From NCBI RefSeq assembly GCF_040802235.1, contig NC_133164.1:113540302-113604301 (forward strand): a stretch of 64,000 nucleotides of DNA, in the 5' to 3' direction. This DNA comes from Manis javanica. Lineage: Eukaryota > Chordata > Mammalia > Pholidota > Manidae. How positions within the stretch are numbered: the first letter of the stretch is position 1; each line of letters begins with the position of its first letter. This document shows positions 32,021 to 45,599 of this stretch, piece after piece. Below the pieces are notes generated by a model that was given only the letters and a program-made list of their open reading frames with translations, was not told the origin of the DNA and did not search any database. Made by a program: the position numbers and the translations under genes.

Positions 32021-35010
32021 ACTGTAAATTTACATGCTTATTCTCTTTGGATCCACCTTGTATTTAATATTCCAAATGAAAGTTAAAAAAAAATGGAGTG
32101 GGCTTCACACATTGGTATTTTCTCTGTTACTTAAAGATGTTTCTATTTTTTTTTCATTCTAATTATGCTCTTGAGACATTGCTTATCACTTGACAGATTA
32201 TGGGGGGCCATGTCTAATGGAACAGTTGGGTATTTTAATTGCATAGATGAAATCAGATTTCATCGGTGATACTCTCCTCTTGGGGATTTATGATAGAATT
32301 TTAAAGCTGATGGATGGTTGGCTGGGAGGGGTTACAGTGCTGGATAATCAGGAAATCAATGGTGATTTGCGTGGTACTTAGAAGTTGAAATTACTAGAAT
32401 AGAAATGTTGGAAAAAGATATTGAGTTTTTAAAAATATTAGGGAGAAAAATTTAAGAACAGATATGGAAAGAATTCCCATTTAGACATATATTTTTTAAA
32501 AAGAGTCAGTATTTTATTATTTACTTCAGTATTTTTTTTGAAGAAGAAAAGATGTCTTCTCACAATGAAATGCGCATACTTACTCAGGTGCACATACACA
32601 GTTCTACTTTGGTGTGATATAAGAAAAAAATTGAAACAACTCAGTTCAGTAATCTCTGGACTTCTGTAGTTTGCTGGTTTTGGAATTCTTTATAATGAAA
32701 TCTGCTGCTGCTTTGAATATCTCCTCTCTTTCTAAAAAAAAAAATTAAAAATTCTCCTATTGGTAAAAATATTTGTGACTATTTTTAGGGGTGAGAGAGA
32801 GCTTCCTTTCTGTATTAGGTTCCACTTTGATTTAATCGTTTGCCTTAAGCAAAAGTTTTAGCTTCTCTTATAGGGAAGCTAATCTACAGAGTCAATTCCT
32901 CAAAGATGACTATTCATTTTTAATATGAGGAAAGGAACTTTTTAAAGTACAGAAGTATAAAAGGGTAAAAATACATTGGATCTGGCATGTGAAGTATGTA
33001 CTCCAGATGCTGAAGCAGAGGGAAAGTACCTCTTGATGGTCTCCTAGGTGGCATGGCCTGGGGCAGCTGACAGTAATAAGGATCTCTCCTAAGGAAAGAA
33101 GGAAACAGCACTGGAATTGAAGGAGGCTGGTGTTCTTGCTTACGTCACACATGCATTCTCCACTGAGTACTGAGGTGGGATGTAGTGGGAGATGGCAGTC
33201 ATATTTATGGACGGGAGGGGAAAGGTAGGGTAAATAGTCTCCGGTGGGGGAAAAAACCTCATTTTAAAAAAATTTGCAGTTCTTAAATATTTAGAACATT
33301 TTTTCACATAATATTTGGTAACTTATTTCTGTTGTGAATGGCCTATTCATAAACTTTGCCCATTTTTTTTGTTTGATATTTGCCTTTTTCCTACTGGTTT
33401 ATAAATGTGTTTTGGGGGGCATATTTATAGAGACTAGCTTTGTTTCATAAGTCACTAACTTTTTCTTACCTGTTACACTCTTATGTCAGTCTTTTCCTCT
33501 AGGTATTCAGGGTTCTGTGCCATGCTTAGGGAGGCCTCCCCATCCCAAGGTTAAAAAATTTTTTTCCCAGTATTTTCTGTGGTATCTTGTAGTTTTATTG
33601 TCTATGTTGAAAATTTTAATCTGTCTATTGTCAAAATGATAGGATATAAGAAAGAATGAATTGTCCCATACTTTCTATTGGATAATAAAGTTATTTCTTC
33701 ACTCATTTAAAATGCCACTTTTCCTGATTTATACTTTTTTTTTAACTGAGAGACAGGGATTAACATCTATGATATAGAACAGTGTAAGTTTACTAGCTGT
33801 TTTGAATTTGTTGAGGAAAAATAGGGAGAAAGGGAAAGTTCTTTATCTGATTCCTACTACAATTCTTTTCTTACTGCCTAATTTCCTAATAGCTGTCTGT
33901 ACTATTACTTTTAGGATGGCAACTCATGTACTTCTAGAATATGGATGTATCAAAATAGTCCTTTCTTATGGATCCCTAAATGGCTGGGGTGGGAGTGGGT
34001 TAGCTGGAATATAGAATACTGTTTGGATATGGCTTCTTCCTTTATATACTAGAAATCTTACATATAATATATAGAACATGCTTATATGCAGAGATATAAA
34101 GCAGTGATTCCCATTCTCCAAATTTTGAACTCTTTGAATAATTTATCTTGGATTAGGCACTGATTTCAGATGGTTATTTATGCTGAAGAGATTCCCTTTT
34201 TCTGGAGAAATTCTGGGAACTACTCTGAAAATCACTGTGAAGTATGTGATTTACCTTTTAAATAGACAAAAATGAAGACTAATATACCCATTGAAATCAG
34301 TAACGACTTTGGCAGTGGTGCTTTGAGGTTTTCTTTGGATGAACTGAGAAGGTGTTTCCATGCATAGTCAGGAACTGAGATGACAAGAATATAATGCAAA
34401 ATAATTGTTATGAGATAGCTGAAAGCTGTGGTATGGGACCAGTGTGCTGATGGAACCTGTGTTGATTGAGCGCTACAGGTAAATGAACTCCCAGAAAAAA
34501 TGTAGTTTTAGTGGGGCTTGGGGAGGGGAAAAGTCATGGATGTCAAACATAGCAAAGTCAAACTAGAACACCTACTAACTTTGCTGAGGCAGGTTTTCAT
34601 GGTCTAGCGACCAATCCTTAGTTATTAAGTGATTGCTTGACAAAAATTGTGCTACTCTTGCATTTTGTGGCCATCTAAGAGTCTGATAGAGAACTGGATT
34701 TCTTTTGTGGGCTTTTAGTTGTGTTGCCTAAATTCCAAATCATCTTAACTCTAGACATGAGCACATTAACACTTACTGGAAAAATTTTAGGGTTCTGGAG
34801 AGACCTATTGCCTTAAAATACTAAATGAAGGAAAGTTGCAATTGCCAAACTTATTTCTTTCTTCCATAATGACATAAGATGACCTTTTTCTTTAATTTGA
34901 AAAACAAGTACAATAGGATTAATTATAAGATACCCCACTGTATATAATGTTCAAGAAATTGAGTAGTATTTTGTTACTTAGCAAACATATCATCCTTACT
35001 GTGCTGGGCA
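32021..35010. other. Intronic DNA, nothing recognised
   Basis: AT-rich. A T-rich, L1-antisense-like patch near 33290-33420 ('ttgtttgatatttgcctttt') is too diverged to call. Confidence 0.4.
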
Positions 35011-35014
35011 CTAT

Positions 35015-35190
35015 TTTAAGTACTTTGTATATGTTAACTAATGTAATCCTCTCAACAACCCTATGAATTAGGTAACGTTATCACTCCAATGTTATAGCTA
35101 GAAGATCTGAGTTATGAAGCAGTTTAGTAACTTGTCTGGATTTGTACAGTGGACAAGATGTGGGCAGAATGCAAGTCCAGTTATCTGATG
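35015..35190 (+). repeat. MIR-family SINE fragment
   Basis: 'gtgctgggcactattttaag', 'taatgtaatcctctcaacaa' and 'ccctatgaattaggtaacgt' are a classic MIR-family phrase, followed by 'gcagtttagtaacttgtctg'. Confidence 0.75.
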
Positions 35191-35289
35191 CTAGAGTTAA
35201 CTAGTAAGTATCCACCTTGGTTTGCTGAATGTGGAAAATTTATCCCTAATAACCTTCTGGGACCAGATTGGGCAGATCAGTGTGTGGGA

Positions 35290-35455
35290 AGCATAGACTT
35301 TGAAGTAGTTAAGGACTGGACTTGAGTTCTGGCTGTGCCACTGACCCCAGAGCTCTGATTTTCCTTCTCTGTGGAAAGAATAATACCCAAGTGCCACACA
35401 AGGTTGTTGAGAAGATCAAATGAAATGAATGAAAGTATCTAGGATGACAGTGTTA
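35290..35455 (+). repeat. MIR SINE fragment
   Basis: 'agcatagactttgaagtagt', 'gttctggctgtgccactgac' and 'gttgttgagaagatcaaatg' are in MIR order. Confidence 0.75.
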
Positions 35456-35499
35456 GTTACAAACCAAGCCCTAGTCTAGGGTGGAAACAGCACTGAGAT

Positions 35500-35715
35500 T
35501 AACTAGGCACCTAGATTTGACTGTGAGCTGCTTCTTGCCCTGAAGTGAAACCTACAATGAACCCATTAACCTCCTTAAGCCTCATTTATGAAAGAGAAAC
35601 GTGATAAATTTGCCGCAAAGAACTTCGTTTGAGGTTCAGATTTGAGGCTATATGTGAAAGTGCTTTGTAAACTGTGAGATGTTACACAAATGAAGTGTGG
35701 TTTTATTCTTTTTAG
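35500..35715 (+). repeat. MIR SINE fragment
   Basis: 'taacctccttaagcctcatt' and 'gaaagtgctttgtaaactgt' correspond to the middle and 3' end of MIR. This is the third MIR-like copy in 700 bp. Confidence 0.65.
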
Positions 35716-35719
35716 CAAT

Positions 35720-37955
35720 AGTAAATTGCTACAAATGTTAATTAGAGTTAATTAGGGCTCATTAGGGAAGATGGGATATACTGTTACTCAGTGTCACTGG
35801 CCAACTATATGCCTTTACTCATTCATTCATTACCATGAATATCTACTATTTCAAAAGCACTTTTGATTCAAAGGTAACTAATTTGAATTTTCTAGGATCC
35901 CTTGAAATGCTTATAGATTTGAGGGCATGTTAGCGGAAACAAGCAGGTCAGCATGTATGATACAGTGGTGCAGAGTGCCCTAATAGAGGCACAGTGTTCA
36001 CAGATACATAGTAGCAGTAAAGGGGAGGGGCTCCCAGCTCTGTGTGTGAATCCTCAGAGAGCACTGGAGCCAAATCTTGAAGGACCAGAAGGAGTAGACT
36101 ATTGCCATAATTCTGGAATCCTGAACTGTTTGAGGAGTCATTAGTTATTAGAACTTAATAGTTCAATGTCCAATCAGACTGCATTTAGGATTAGTAATTC
36201 CAGTTTAGTCCTTTAATGTTTCCTAAGTACCTATCTAGGCATCTAGGCCTTTTTATCCACTTGAATCATTTGGGCTCCATAGTTTGATATCATAGTTTGT
36301 AAGGATCTAAGTTCTGGGTTAAGCAAATACTAATTTTGCTTTTTGAAAAGAAAATACAAATGGGCACATACTTGGTTTGCCCTGAAGCCTGGCAGGGGGC
36401 CTGCAGTATTGAAAGACATTCTCTTATTTCTTGTTTTAAGGTCTTGTGTGGGTTTTGCTTTCCTCAGATTTATGAGATTTATGGGAAGTGCTTTGCGTTC
36501 TTCCATAGGCAGTTACTTTCTTTTAGTTCAGAGTCGTGTAGACCAATTAATGTAAAATTTGGAAGGCAACGAATTGGTGGTAATCTGGGGGTATTATTTT
36601 TAACTTTGCCCATCTACTTTCTGGATCTTCATTGATGAAGGTTTTTTTTTTTTAACTTGTGTGAACTAGGAGGAAACACAGTTCTTAAGTGTTCATTTAA
36701 CCAAAACAGCATGTCAGCTCTTTAATCCATGACTGTAAAACCTGGTCTATCCATATGGCAAGTTAAGTCTTTACTAAAGGCCTGTTACAATGTTTTTTTG
36801 TTGTTTTAAGCGGAAGGCAAATGTCTCTGAAATTCTCATGCATTAGTGTGAGTGACAACACTGGAAAAAGGTCTTCATTTTTCTTGTTTTGTTAGTTTTA
36901 AAATTATGACAAATACCGTGGAAAAAAAGTAATTTAGATCCTGTGTAACTAGAATAAGTCATGCTTCCAATTCTAAACAAAGTACTTCCAGTCCATGTGA
37001 TCAGCATTTTAACAAGTTCCCCCTGTGATTCGTCTGCACAGCGCAGTTTAACAAGTGCTTGCATTGGATGAATTGGAAGTGGGAGAGATTAGAATTGGAG
37101 GGAAATCATTAGGTTTGCTGATGTGCTAAGGGCCTGAACTAGAGCAGGGGAGGGAGAAAGGGAGACAGATTAGACGTCATCTGAAGACTCAGTAGCTAAT
37201 TGGCTGTTTGGGAGATAGAAGCTCAAAGATGGAGTTTGTAGTTTATGGGAGAACTGTGGGTCCGTTTGTGGAAGTAGAAAGCAAGAGGTTGTACAGGGGT
37301 ATCACTAATTAACTCAGTAAAGCTGGAGGGCTAGGCACTAGAGTTAGGAGTTGGTGATACGAGAATGAATGAGGGTGTGTCTCCTGCTCTTAATATTTAC
37401 AAATATTTTTCAGTTGAGGACTGATTTTGTAGAGGATGAGTTTGAAATGGCAATACACATTAAGCTGACTGTAGTCATGTAAATTAATGCACCTGGCTAA
37501 CCACCCAGCTTCCAGATCTCAGTGGAGTTTTGTTGCTTTCTCCTGCTTACCTAGTATATGGTAACTCCCAGGAAGGAGACATAAATACTATTTGTTTTCT
37601 TTTTTTTTTTTTAAATAAGGGCCATTTTTTCACAAACAAAATGAATGCTAGTTCTTGCTGTGGCTGTGGACAAAAGTGAAGGGGCTTAAAAAAGAGTGTT
37701 TATGTTAAATTTATGAAGCTCTCAGGATGAATGCCTTTTGAGGCTTTCCTATCTGGTGTGTGTGCATGTGTGTGGAAATTTACATAGACAGTGATAATAA
37801 AACTTGAAATGCCTTAATGGAGGTATTTGCAGAGTGACAAGGAAACCCAGAAGCCTGGCACACCAACTCTCCCTGGAAGGGGAAGGCTTTAAAGGAAAGG
37901 CTTCTTGGGAAGGAGCCCCTGTGTGAATGGGAGACTAGCATTGCATGGAAGGGCA
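35720..37955. other. Intronic DNA, nothing recognised
   Basis: Mixed composition. No gene or named repeat is supportable. Confidence 0.4.
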
Positions 37956-37959
37956 TGTC

Positions 37960-39070
37960 AGGAGCTGAAGCTTGAATGAAAAGACACAATGTGAGTGGGG
38001 AATGGTGAGTAGCTGGAGTGATGAAGTGTTAGGTGATGAGATTAAAAGTGGGAGGAGATGAGACTCAGAAGGAGGTTAGGTTCAGATGGTGAAAGGCCTC
38101 CCAAGCTAAGGACTTGATTTGATAAGCATGGGAGTTACCAAGCATTTTAAAGCGGCAGTGACACAATTAGACTGTGTTATGGGGCATTAAGTGGCAGCCA
38201 GCTGGAGGATGGATTGGAGAGGGAGCTTGGAGAGACTTGGAGCCTGCTTGGTGCAGCCTTTAATAAACATTTAAGGCACTCTGTTAGGAGCTAGAGATCC
38301 AAAGAAAGAACGGACTTGCCTCCGGAGTTCACCTAGCAGGAGAGAAAGAAATCATTGCAACACACACTATGCTACTTCTGAGGTTTAAACAGTGTGATTG
38401 TCATACGAAATAGAGAATTAATCAACTCTGCTGCATTTGGGGTCAGTGGTACAGGGTTTTGAATATTAGAAAGAATATGCCAGGAGTAGGAGTGGATGGA
38501 ATAGAGCATTCCTACAGGGGGACCATGGGCTGCCTAAGAACCAGATAAGGAAGATCTAGACTAGGTCAGTGCAGGTGCAGGACTGCAGACATATGGGAAT
38601 TGATTAGAATGTACAGTTCTTGGGTCTCATTGAATGATTATAGCTGGGAGAGAAGGAAAAGTTCAGGGTTTATTATTCATACTTGAATTGATTTGAGTAT
38701 CTCTTCCATGTCAGGAAGTGTGTTACTGTATTCCATGTCAGGGTATTGCATATCAGGATGTCCTGGAGTTTTCTCATTTGGTTAACTGTAATCCCTCAAC
38801 CAAGGCAGAGTATAAGAGCAGGAATTGGCTGTAGGCTGAGGGAGAGAGATGGTCACTTAGATTTTGGATATGTTAAAATGTAAGTTGCCCAAAGGACATC
38901 CAGGTATGTTTGAAGAGCTCAGAGATCTTCTGTGTTTAGGTAATAGTTGAAGTCTTTGGATTGAATTAAATTGCTTTTAGAGAGGGTCGAGTGAGGAGAG
39001 GGCTAAGGAGGCAACTCTGAAGAATGCCTATATTTAAAAAGTGGTAGATTACGTTGAGTGAAAGAATTCA
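37960..39070 (+). repeat. Old medium-copy repeat fragments, family not named
   Basis: Pieces such as 'gatggtgaaaggcctcccaa', 'gataagcatgggagttacca' and 'ggcagccagctggaggatgg', and later 'ggacatccaggtatgtttga' with 'gagggctaaggaggcaactc', follow the order of a common ancient mammalian repeat. The same family gives the fragments at 41040-41460 and 52330-52660. Confidence 0.5.
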
Positions 39071-41035
39071 GATACAAAAGAGAGATACTATATGACTATG
39101 TTTATATGGAGGTCAGTTAACAGGCAAAACTAATTTTTGGTAATAGATAATAATAGGTGTTACCTTTCAGAGGGACATTGATGGGAAGGGACTTGATCCA
39201 TCTGCTGTTGATAATGTTTTTTGTATTTTTCTGGGTTTTAGTTTTCTGGGTATATACATAGTGAGAATTTATTGAATGTACACTTACTGTTTGTGTGCTT
39301 TGCTTGATAAAAGTTATGCCTCAGTAGAAAGAACAGAAGTATTCTTGAAGGAAGACACTGGAACATTGTTTCTATGCTGAAGGGAAAGAGAGACAGGGAG
39401 AGGCCAGGGATAGATGGATGAATGAAGGATGATGGATGAATGAAGAGGGACAAATAAAGTCCTGGAGGAAATAAGGGGTGGAATATTGAACACCCATGAA
39501 GGAGTTAACCTTGAGTGGGAAGAGGACTGTCTGTTTCTTGAGGCTGTTGGGAAGGATGGGTAAAATAAAGATTGACTTAACTGAGAGTTCAGGAAGTTGG
39601 GCTTCAGTTTTCTTAGTTCATTAGAAAGCAAGGAAGAGGCAGGTCTTAATATTTTTTGTTAATAAGTTTAACTTAATAAGTTTTTTCTTGAGTGAATCAA
39701 CCAACTAATCATAGTGTATGCCCTTTTGGGAATTTATGATTGATTTCAACCCCTGCCGAATTTTCTGTAGAGTGATCCTTCTTGGACTGTCTAAAGTACC
39801 TTACTGCATTGGAGAGGGAGGGTGGGTAGTAAACTAGAGGTGGAGGAAATGGGTGCCCAGCTTGGTGGTGCTTACATTGGGCAGATTTGTTCTGCATGGT
39901 TTTGATAGTGCAATTTGGTTTCCTCCTCCCTGTCTCTGTGTGTTTGTGTGTGTGTGTGTTGTGGGGTGGGCAGGGCAGGTATGGAGCTATGGTGGTCAAA
40001 AGCCTTCAGAGAAGTTGGAGCTAGTAAATGACAAAGCTGGGATTGTCCCTTCCATTATACTGTGTTCCTTAAAATCACTTATGGAGTAATAAAACTTCTG
40101 AGATAGGTTTTTTTTTCTCATGACCTATTGATTGTACTTGTAGAAATAAGAGCTTGTTCTGAAGAATGCATTTCCTGTTCCTGAATTGTCAAAGTGACTT
40201 GAATCTGTTCATAAAGTGAGCATGAAGACATGATAAATTGTAAGTTTAGATACATATAAACCAGATTGTATGGTAGACAATTATTGTTAAATAATAAATA
40301 CTGTTATGAAATCATGTCAAACTTATTATTTTTCCTCTTGTTAATTGTATGCATTGATTTTCTGTTTGTGCTTTGTACTGGACTGGATACTGAGATTTCA
40401 AACCACAGGTATGAAAAAACATGCACGGAGCAATATGATTGCCCAATCATCTAGAAGCCTCTAGATGATCTGGTTATTTTTTAAGAGTACAGTTACAAAG
40501 TTAGTTTCTGTTAATTTTTATGTTTTGGAGAATAGGATAGAAACTCTTGAGAAACAAACACAATTGTGAACTCTTCATATCAAACCTTGTGAATTTTCAA
40601 ACAGTAGTAATATTGAGGGAAGGGGGAGACCATTGCTTTTGGGTTGGAAAGCCTGGTGGATTGGTGGTAGAGTTAATGTTTTTTGGTTGTTTTACTTGCT
40701 TAGGAACTTCCTATTTATTGGGCTGGCAGTTGTTGGCACAAAATTTTGTTTATGTTCAAAGGTCAGTGATTAGTACAACAGAAACTGTTTTTATATGGAA
40801 TACTGTCTTCTTCCCCCTCATCTACTTAGTGAATTCAAACTAAGTTGTGGAGTTCTTGTTTCCAAAGGCATAAGGTGCTTTGAAGGTTGGGGAGAAAGAT
40901 GAGTCAGACAGTTAGTCTGCTTTTCAGAAGCTCAAGCCAAATTGCACAGGGACGCAGGTAATCATGGAACAGAGCGGGTAAGACAGTACAGGGAGAGCTC
41001 TCTTTCCTTTCTTACAAATTCCTTGTCCCTGCCTC
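39071..41035. other. Intronic DNA with a short GT repeat
   Basis: No gene. A (GT)n tract lies at about 39938-39960 ('tgtttgtgtgtgtgtgtgtt'). A GGATGA/GAATGA-rich low-complexity patch lies at about 39410-39445. Confidence 0.55.
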
Positions 41036-41039
41036 ATGC

Positions 41040-41460
41040 CAGTCTTTAATAAGACAGACATGGTCCCTGCCCTTGTGACTTCGCAGCAAGGGGACTTATC
41101 AAACACATACTTATATAAATAATAATTTAATTGTAATTGTGATGTGTGCCACTAAGGAAAAATCTAGTATTTTTTTATAGCAGTGAATCCTTGTTTAAGC
41201 TGAGACCTGAGGGATAAAGTGTGTGTGGGGGCTTTGGGTATAGGGTACATGGACGAGCATTCTAGGTGGGGGAATGGTATGTGTGCAGGCCTTGAGCGAG
41301 GGAGCCCAGCATGTTTAGGGACCTAGGGGGAGGACCACTGTGAGTGGAGTGGAATGAGTGAGACTAAGAGTATCAAGAGGCAAGGCTGGAGAAATAGGGC
41401 AAGGTCCTGGGTGTGTGTGGTCTGGGGTCAAGTTCTGAGTGCTGTGATCATCATATTTTT
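41040..41460 (+). repeat. Old medium-copy repeat fragment, family not named
   Basis: 'gacatggtccctgcccttgt', 'taagctgagacctgagggat', 'gacgagcattctaggtgggg' and 'tgtgcaggccttgagcgagg' are the characteristic phrases of the same old repeat seen at 37960-39070. Confidence 0.55.
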
Positions 41461-42439
41461 TCCTCCTTAAATTAAATACAAAATAGGTGGATATGCACTC
41501 TAGGTTATGCTGGCTGCCAGGGCCTTATAGGCCTCAGTTAGTGTTTTGGAAATGATTGTAAGAATAGTAGACAACCATTCCACTGAATTATCAAACGTTA
41601 TTTAGATTCGTCTCCTTCAAGACAAATAACTATCATTTTATAGCTTCCTTTTATCCAATCAGTAGGAGGGATAAAAGTAACCTCGTTTTTTCTTTGTTTA
41701 CTAATATAAAAGCCTTCTATTCTGGACACGCTAAAAACAGCCGCTTTCCTGTGTACACTCCTGATGCATGCCTTCTTCTTCCTAGCTTTCCCTGGCCACC
41801 AAATTCTTTACCCAGCTGCGCTGGTTCTGCACTGAGAACCCAAGTCCAGATCACGTGGGGCTGTGGTCTGATATTAAAGGCATATAGCCATTTTATTGAC
41901 CTCCCAGTAATTTGCACCGAAAGCTTTATCTTACCCTCTTTTTGCCCTGCCCCAGCCCACTCATTCTCTAGAAAAGAAAAATTAGTACCTCTCATTCAAT
42001 GAGTGTGTAAACATTCCCTGTAGTACCCTCCAGCTTGTCCTAGTTCATCCCCAGCAATAATAAGCTTTGCCGAACACCAAGCGTGTTTGAGGAAATTAAA
42101 AAACACCAATTCAGTGTATTCTCTTGGCATTTTAGCAACCATCTTCCATTTTAATGAAGTTGGAATGCGACATTACAGTTTCTATGTCCTTTTAGGGAGA
42201 CATTAAGTGAGATTATACCTGCTTAGGATTTCTTTTCTGTACACTTTTTATCCGTAAATGAGAGAGGTCCCAGGGTCACTTATGCAGAGTCAGTTTTTCA
42301 AATAAAGGTAGGTTAATTAGTTTCTTTACAGTTTTTATTGAAGCTGATACTCTCTGTCCTTCTTTCTCCCACTCTTGGTCTTGATCTTGTGAATCACTTT
42401 CCTGATTTTGATGAGATCAAGTTATAGTAAATAGGAAAG

Positions 42440-43040
42440 AGGTAAAAACCGGTTTTTATTTTAGGAATTTATTGTTATTTATGGGAAATGTAAAAACATT
42501 TAAAGAGTAGGCAAAATAGTGTACTGAACCCTTGCATACTCTTTGCCTGGGATCAATTACCTGCTCTTGGCCAATTTTGTTTTGTCGTGATTCCCCTTCT
42601 TCTGCCTAAATTATTTTGAAGCAAATCCTAGACATCTTATCATTTCATTTATAAGTATCTCTAAACTTAAGTATCTCTAAAATATAAGCACCCTTTTAAA
42701 AAAACAACCAAGGCACTATTACTTTGTTTAAAAAAAATAACACTAATTCCTATTTTTCAGCAAATATCCAGTCAAGTGTTCAAAGTTCTAATTATCTTAA
42801 ATGTTTAGTTTGAATATGATCCAGATGTGGTCTGTATTTGTGATTGGTTTTTATTCTTTAAATCTCTTTAATTTTTGGCGTCCTTTCTTCCTTCCATGTC
42901 CCCTATTGCCCTCCATCTTCCCCTTCTTTCCCCTGCAAGTTTACTTGTTGAAGAAACCAGGTTGGTTGTCCTGTAGAGTTTCCCACCGTCTGGATTTCTG
43001 TGACAGCATCCCTGTGCTGATAACAGGAGTGTGTATATTG
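42440..43040. repeat. Ancient LINE-like repeat, family not identified
   Basis: 'attattttgaagcaaatcct', 'agacatcttatcatttcatt', 'caaatatccagtcaagtgtt' and 'gttgaagaaaccaggttggt' with 'ctgtagagtttcccaccgtc' occur together in a well-known old repeat that is likely L1-related. No reading frame is preserved. Confidence 0.5.
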
Positions 43041-43044
43041 TAAG

Positions 43045-45530
43045 TTTGCCTGTATACTCCTGGGGTTTTTCTTTTGAACTGTACCCAACTTTATTTAACT
43101 AAGTTGGATCTTCTTTGGGAGGACATAGAACACAGATCTAAACTAGTGCTCATGGGCCACCTATGACTCCCAGACCTGTTGTTATTTGCTGAACATGGTT
43201 TGAACTATTTTTAAATTCATTGCTATCAGTTAAACACTGTAAAGTTTCCCATGAAAATAAAGATTTCTGGTTTCTTTTCTTTTCTCTTCTTTTCGGTCTG
43301 GAGAGTTGTGCATCCTGAGCTTTTGTGGCGATGCCTGTCTGGAGAGCTGATGAGAGGTGGGAGTTCCCTCAGGGTGCCTGTCCTCCAGGTTACCCTGAGC
43401 ACTTCTCTTGGGGTTTCCTGCCTGGTCCCAATGAGCTGGTGGGTTTGTGAACCCTGACTTAGAGCAACAGGAATCACTTTTATCTGTGTGGTGTTGCCTA
43501 ATGTTGCTCTGTGATAGTTTACTTTTAATTTTTTTGTTTATGTGTTTTATTCCAAGCTGGTGTTTGGGCTGTTTTATTGTTTGACAACTGATATTTATTC
43601 AGATAATGGTCAGAGGGCCAGCTTATGTTCCCATTGTGCTTTGTGTATCTGTAAGACTTACTCAATTCATCTTTTGAATTTATTCTCATGCCTCTATGGA
43701 AATTGGTGTTTCTGGCTTTAGATCCTAATAAAATGCTTGGCACATGGTAGATAGTCAATAACCTCTTGTGGATTGAGTGGTGGAGGAAAGGAACCAGTAA
43801 CCAAACACACATAGAGAAAACAGAAAGAGAAAGAAATCATGCAATGCACATCCGTGTGTGGAATTCCAGTGATGTTAATACTCTGCTTCTTCCATTGGTG
43901 TGGATCATCAAAAAGTGACTGTAATTGTGGTGTGTCATACAACACTATACAACATTAGAAATAACTTCTGTATGGATATGCAAATACTTACCTCATATGT
44001 TAAAAACATGTACTTTAGGGGTAGGTTTCTTAATAAGAGATTCATTATTTTGTGGTTTGGAGAACACAATAGCTGGGCTTCCTATTTTGTCCTAAGAATT
44101 TGGAGTTTAATTCCTTTTTTGTTTTATATCCAGTGTTAACAGGGACTTGTAGCAAGTGTGAAAAAAGGATAGTACAGTATGGACAGAGCTCATAGACTTG
44201 AGGATAGTTTAAGAAGTGTATCTGGTGTAAAGTTTTTAAACCAGGCATTTGGATATTGCTGAAAACAATTTAAAAATACTATTATATTTTAAAGCTTAAT
44301 AATCTTACTTGTGTTATAACAATGCATATTTAAAAAGTTATAATTGAGGTGTTTTGTTTTTTTGGTATATATGTGTGAAGCCTACCTGAACTTTTCCTTG
44401 TTTACTGACAGACAAGCTTTTATATGAGTGTGGATAAGGTCAAGTTCTGTACACTTTTGACTATAGGAGAATATTTAATTTACCATGAGTAAAAAACAGG
44501 AGAAATAAATACATGTCACCAGTAGCATGCTCTGCCACAGCCTGAATTCTTATTTTCTAGAAGATATAATGTATGAAAATGTAGTTTGGATGACACTTAA
44601 ACCATCAATAAACAATAAGAAATCTAGCTCATTTTGCACATTTTATATTGTGAAATGAAAGGAACAAGTGGTGCTATTACAGGTAAGGAATTTCAGTTTA
44701 AAGAGTCCTTCAGGGGCATTGGTGGGTGATGGGAAATGATTAACTCTTTTTGAAAGTATATGGTCTCTTTACATATGAGGCTGAGTATTACAGGGAGGTG
44801 CTGTAATATTGAAGTAAATTAGATTTTTTTGAGTAGATTTGGAATATAATAATAATAACACCACTCTGTATTTATTTACAAAATGCTTTGCATTCTTCAA
44901 TGCACATTCAATATTGAAATGATAATCACTGGATCTAATCTGAAATTCCTGATTAAAAGAAAAATTCTTAATGCTATTGTTGCCTCTTTTTTAATTACTG
45001 TATTTTAAAAGAATTAGTTACTGGTAGTAAATGTTAGCTAATGTTTCTTTTCTATGTAAAGATAAAAGGAAAATTGCGATGAGCATAAATTAGAGGAAAA
45101 TTATGACTCAGCAATTTGAAGCTGAAATACTGTACTAATTTCAAATGAACTGTGTCAGAGTTGTTAAATCTAGATAGCTGACCTCTGATTCATTTCTGGG
45201 CCCCAAGGGGAAGACTATAATGCATGCCTAATGGATTGCTTTGTATATTAATAAGTGGAGCAAGATCGTTGGAAGAAAAACTTATTTTTTATAGTGAGAT
45301 TTCCTCAGATGTTAGCACTTCTCTGCTTTTGTTAAATAGTTGTTTTATTTATACAATTTGATCTTCTTTTCTACATATTGCTTGTAACAACCTTTGAGAA
45401 TTGTTAGATGAACACTATTTGAATGATTTAAATGAGTTAGTTTAGTTTGATTTTGCCCAAATGATTTTAGTTTTACAGTATTTCTTTCCTTGAAAAAAAT
45501 ATGTTGTGGGTATTTCAAGCCTGCAAGTGA
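43045..45530. other. Intronic DNA, nothing recognised
   Basis: No gene or firmly recognisable repeat. A short block near 43230-43280 may be the tip of an unassigned repeat. Confidence 0.4.
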
Positions 45531-45599
45531 GAGTGCCCTGGGTGTACACACATTAGATAGTAGATTATATGCTACTGTAGATTATATACTAGATAGCAA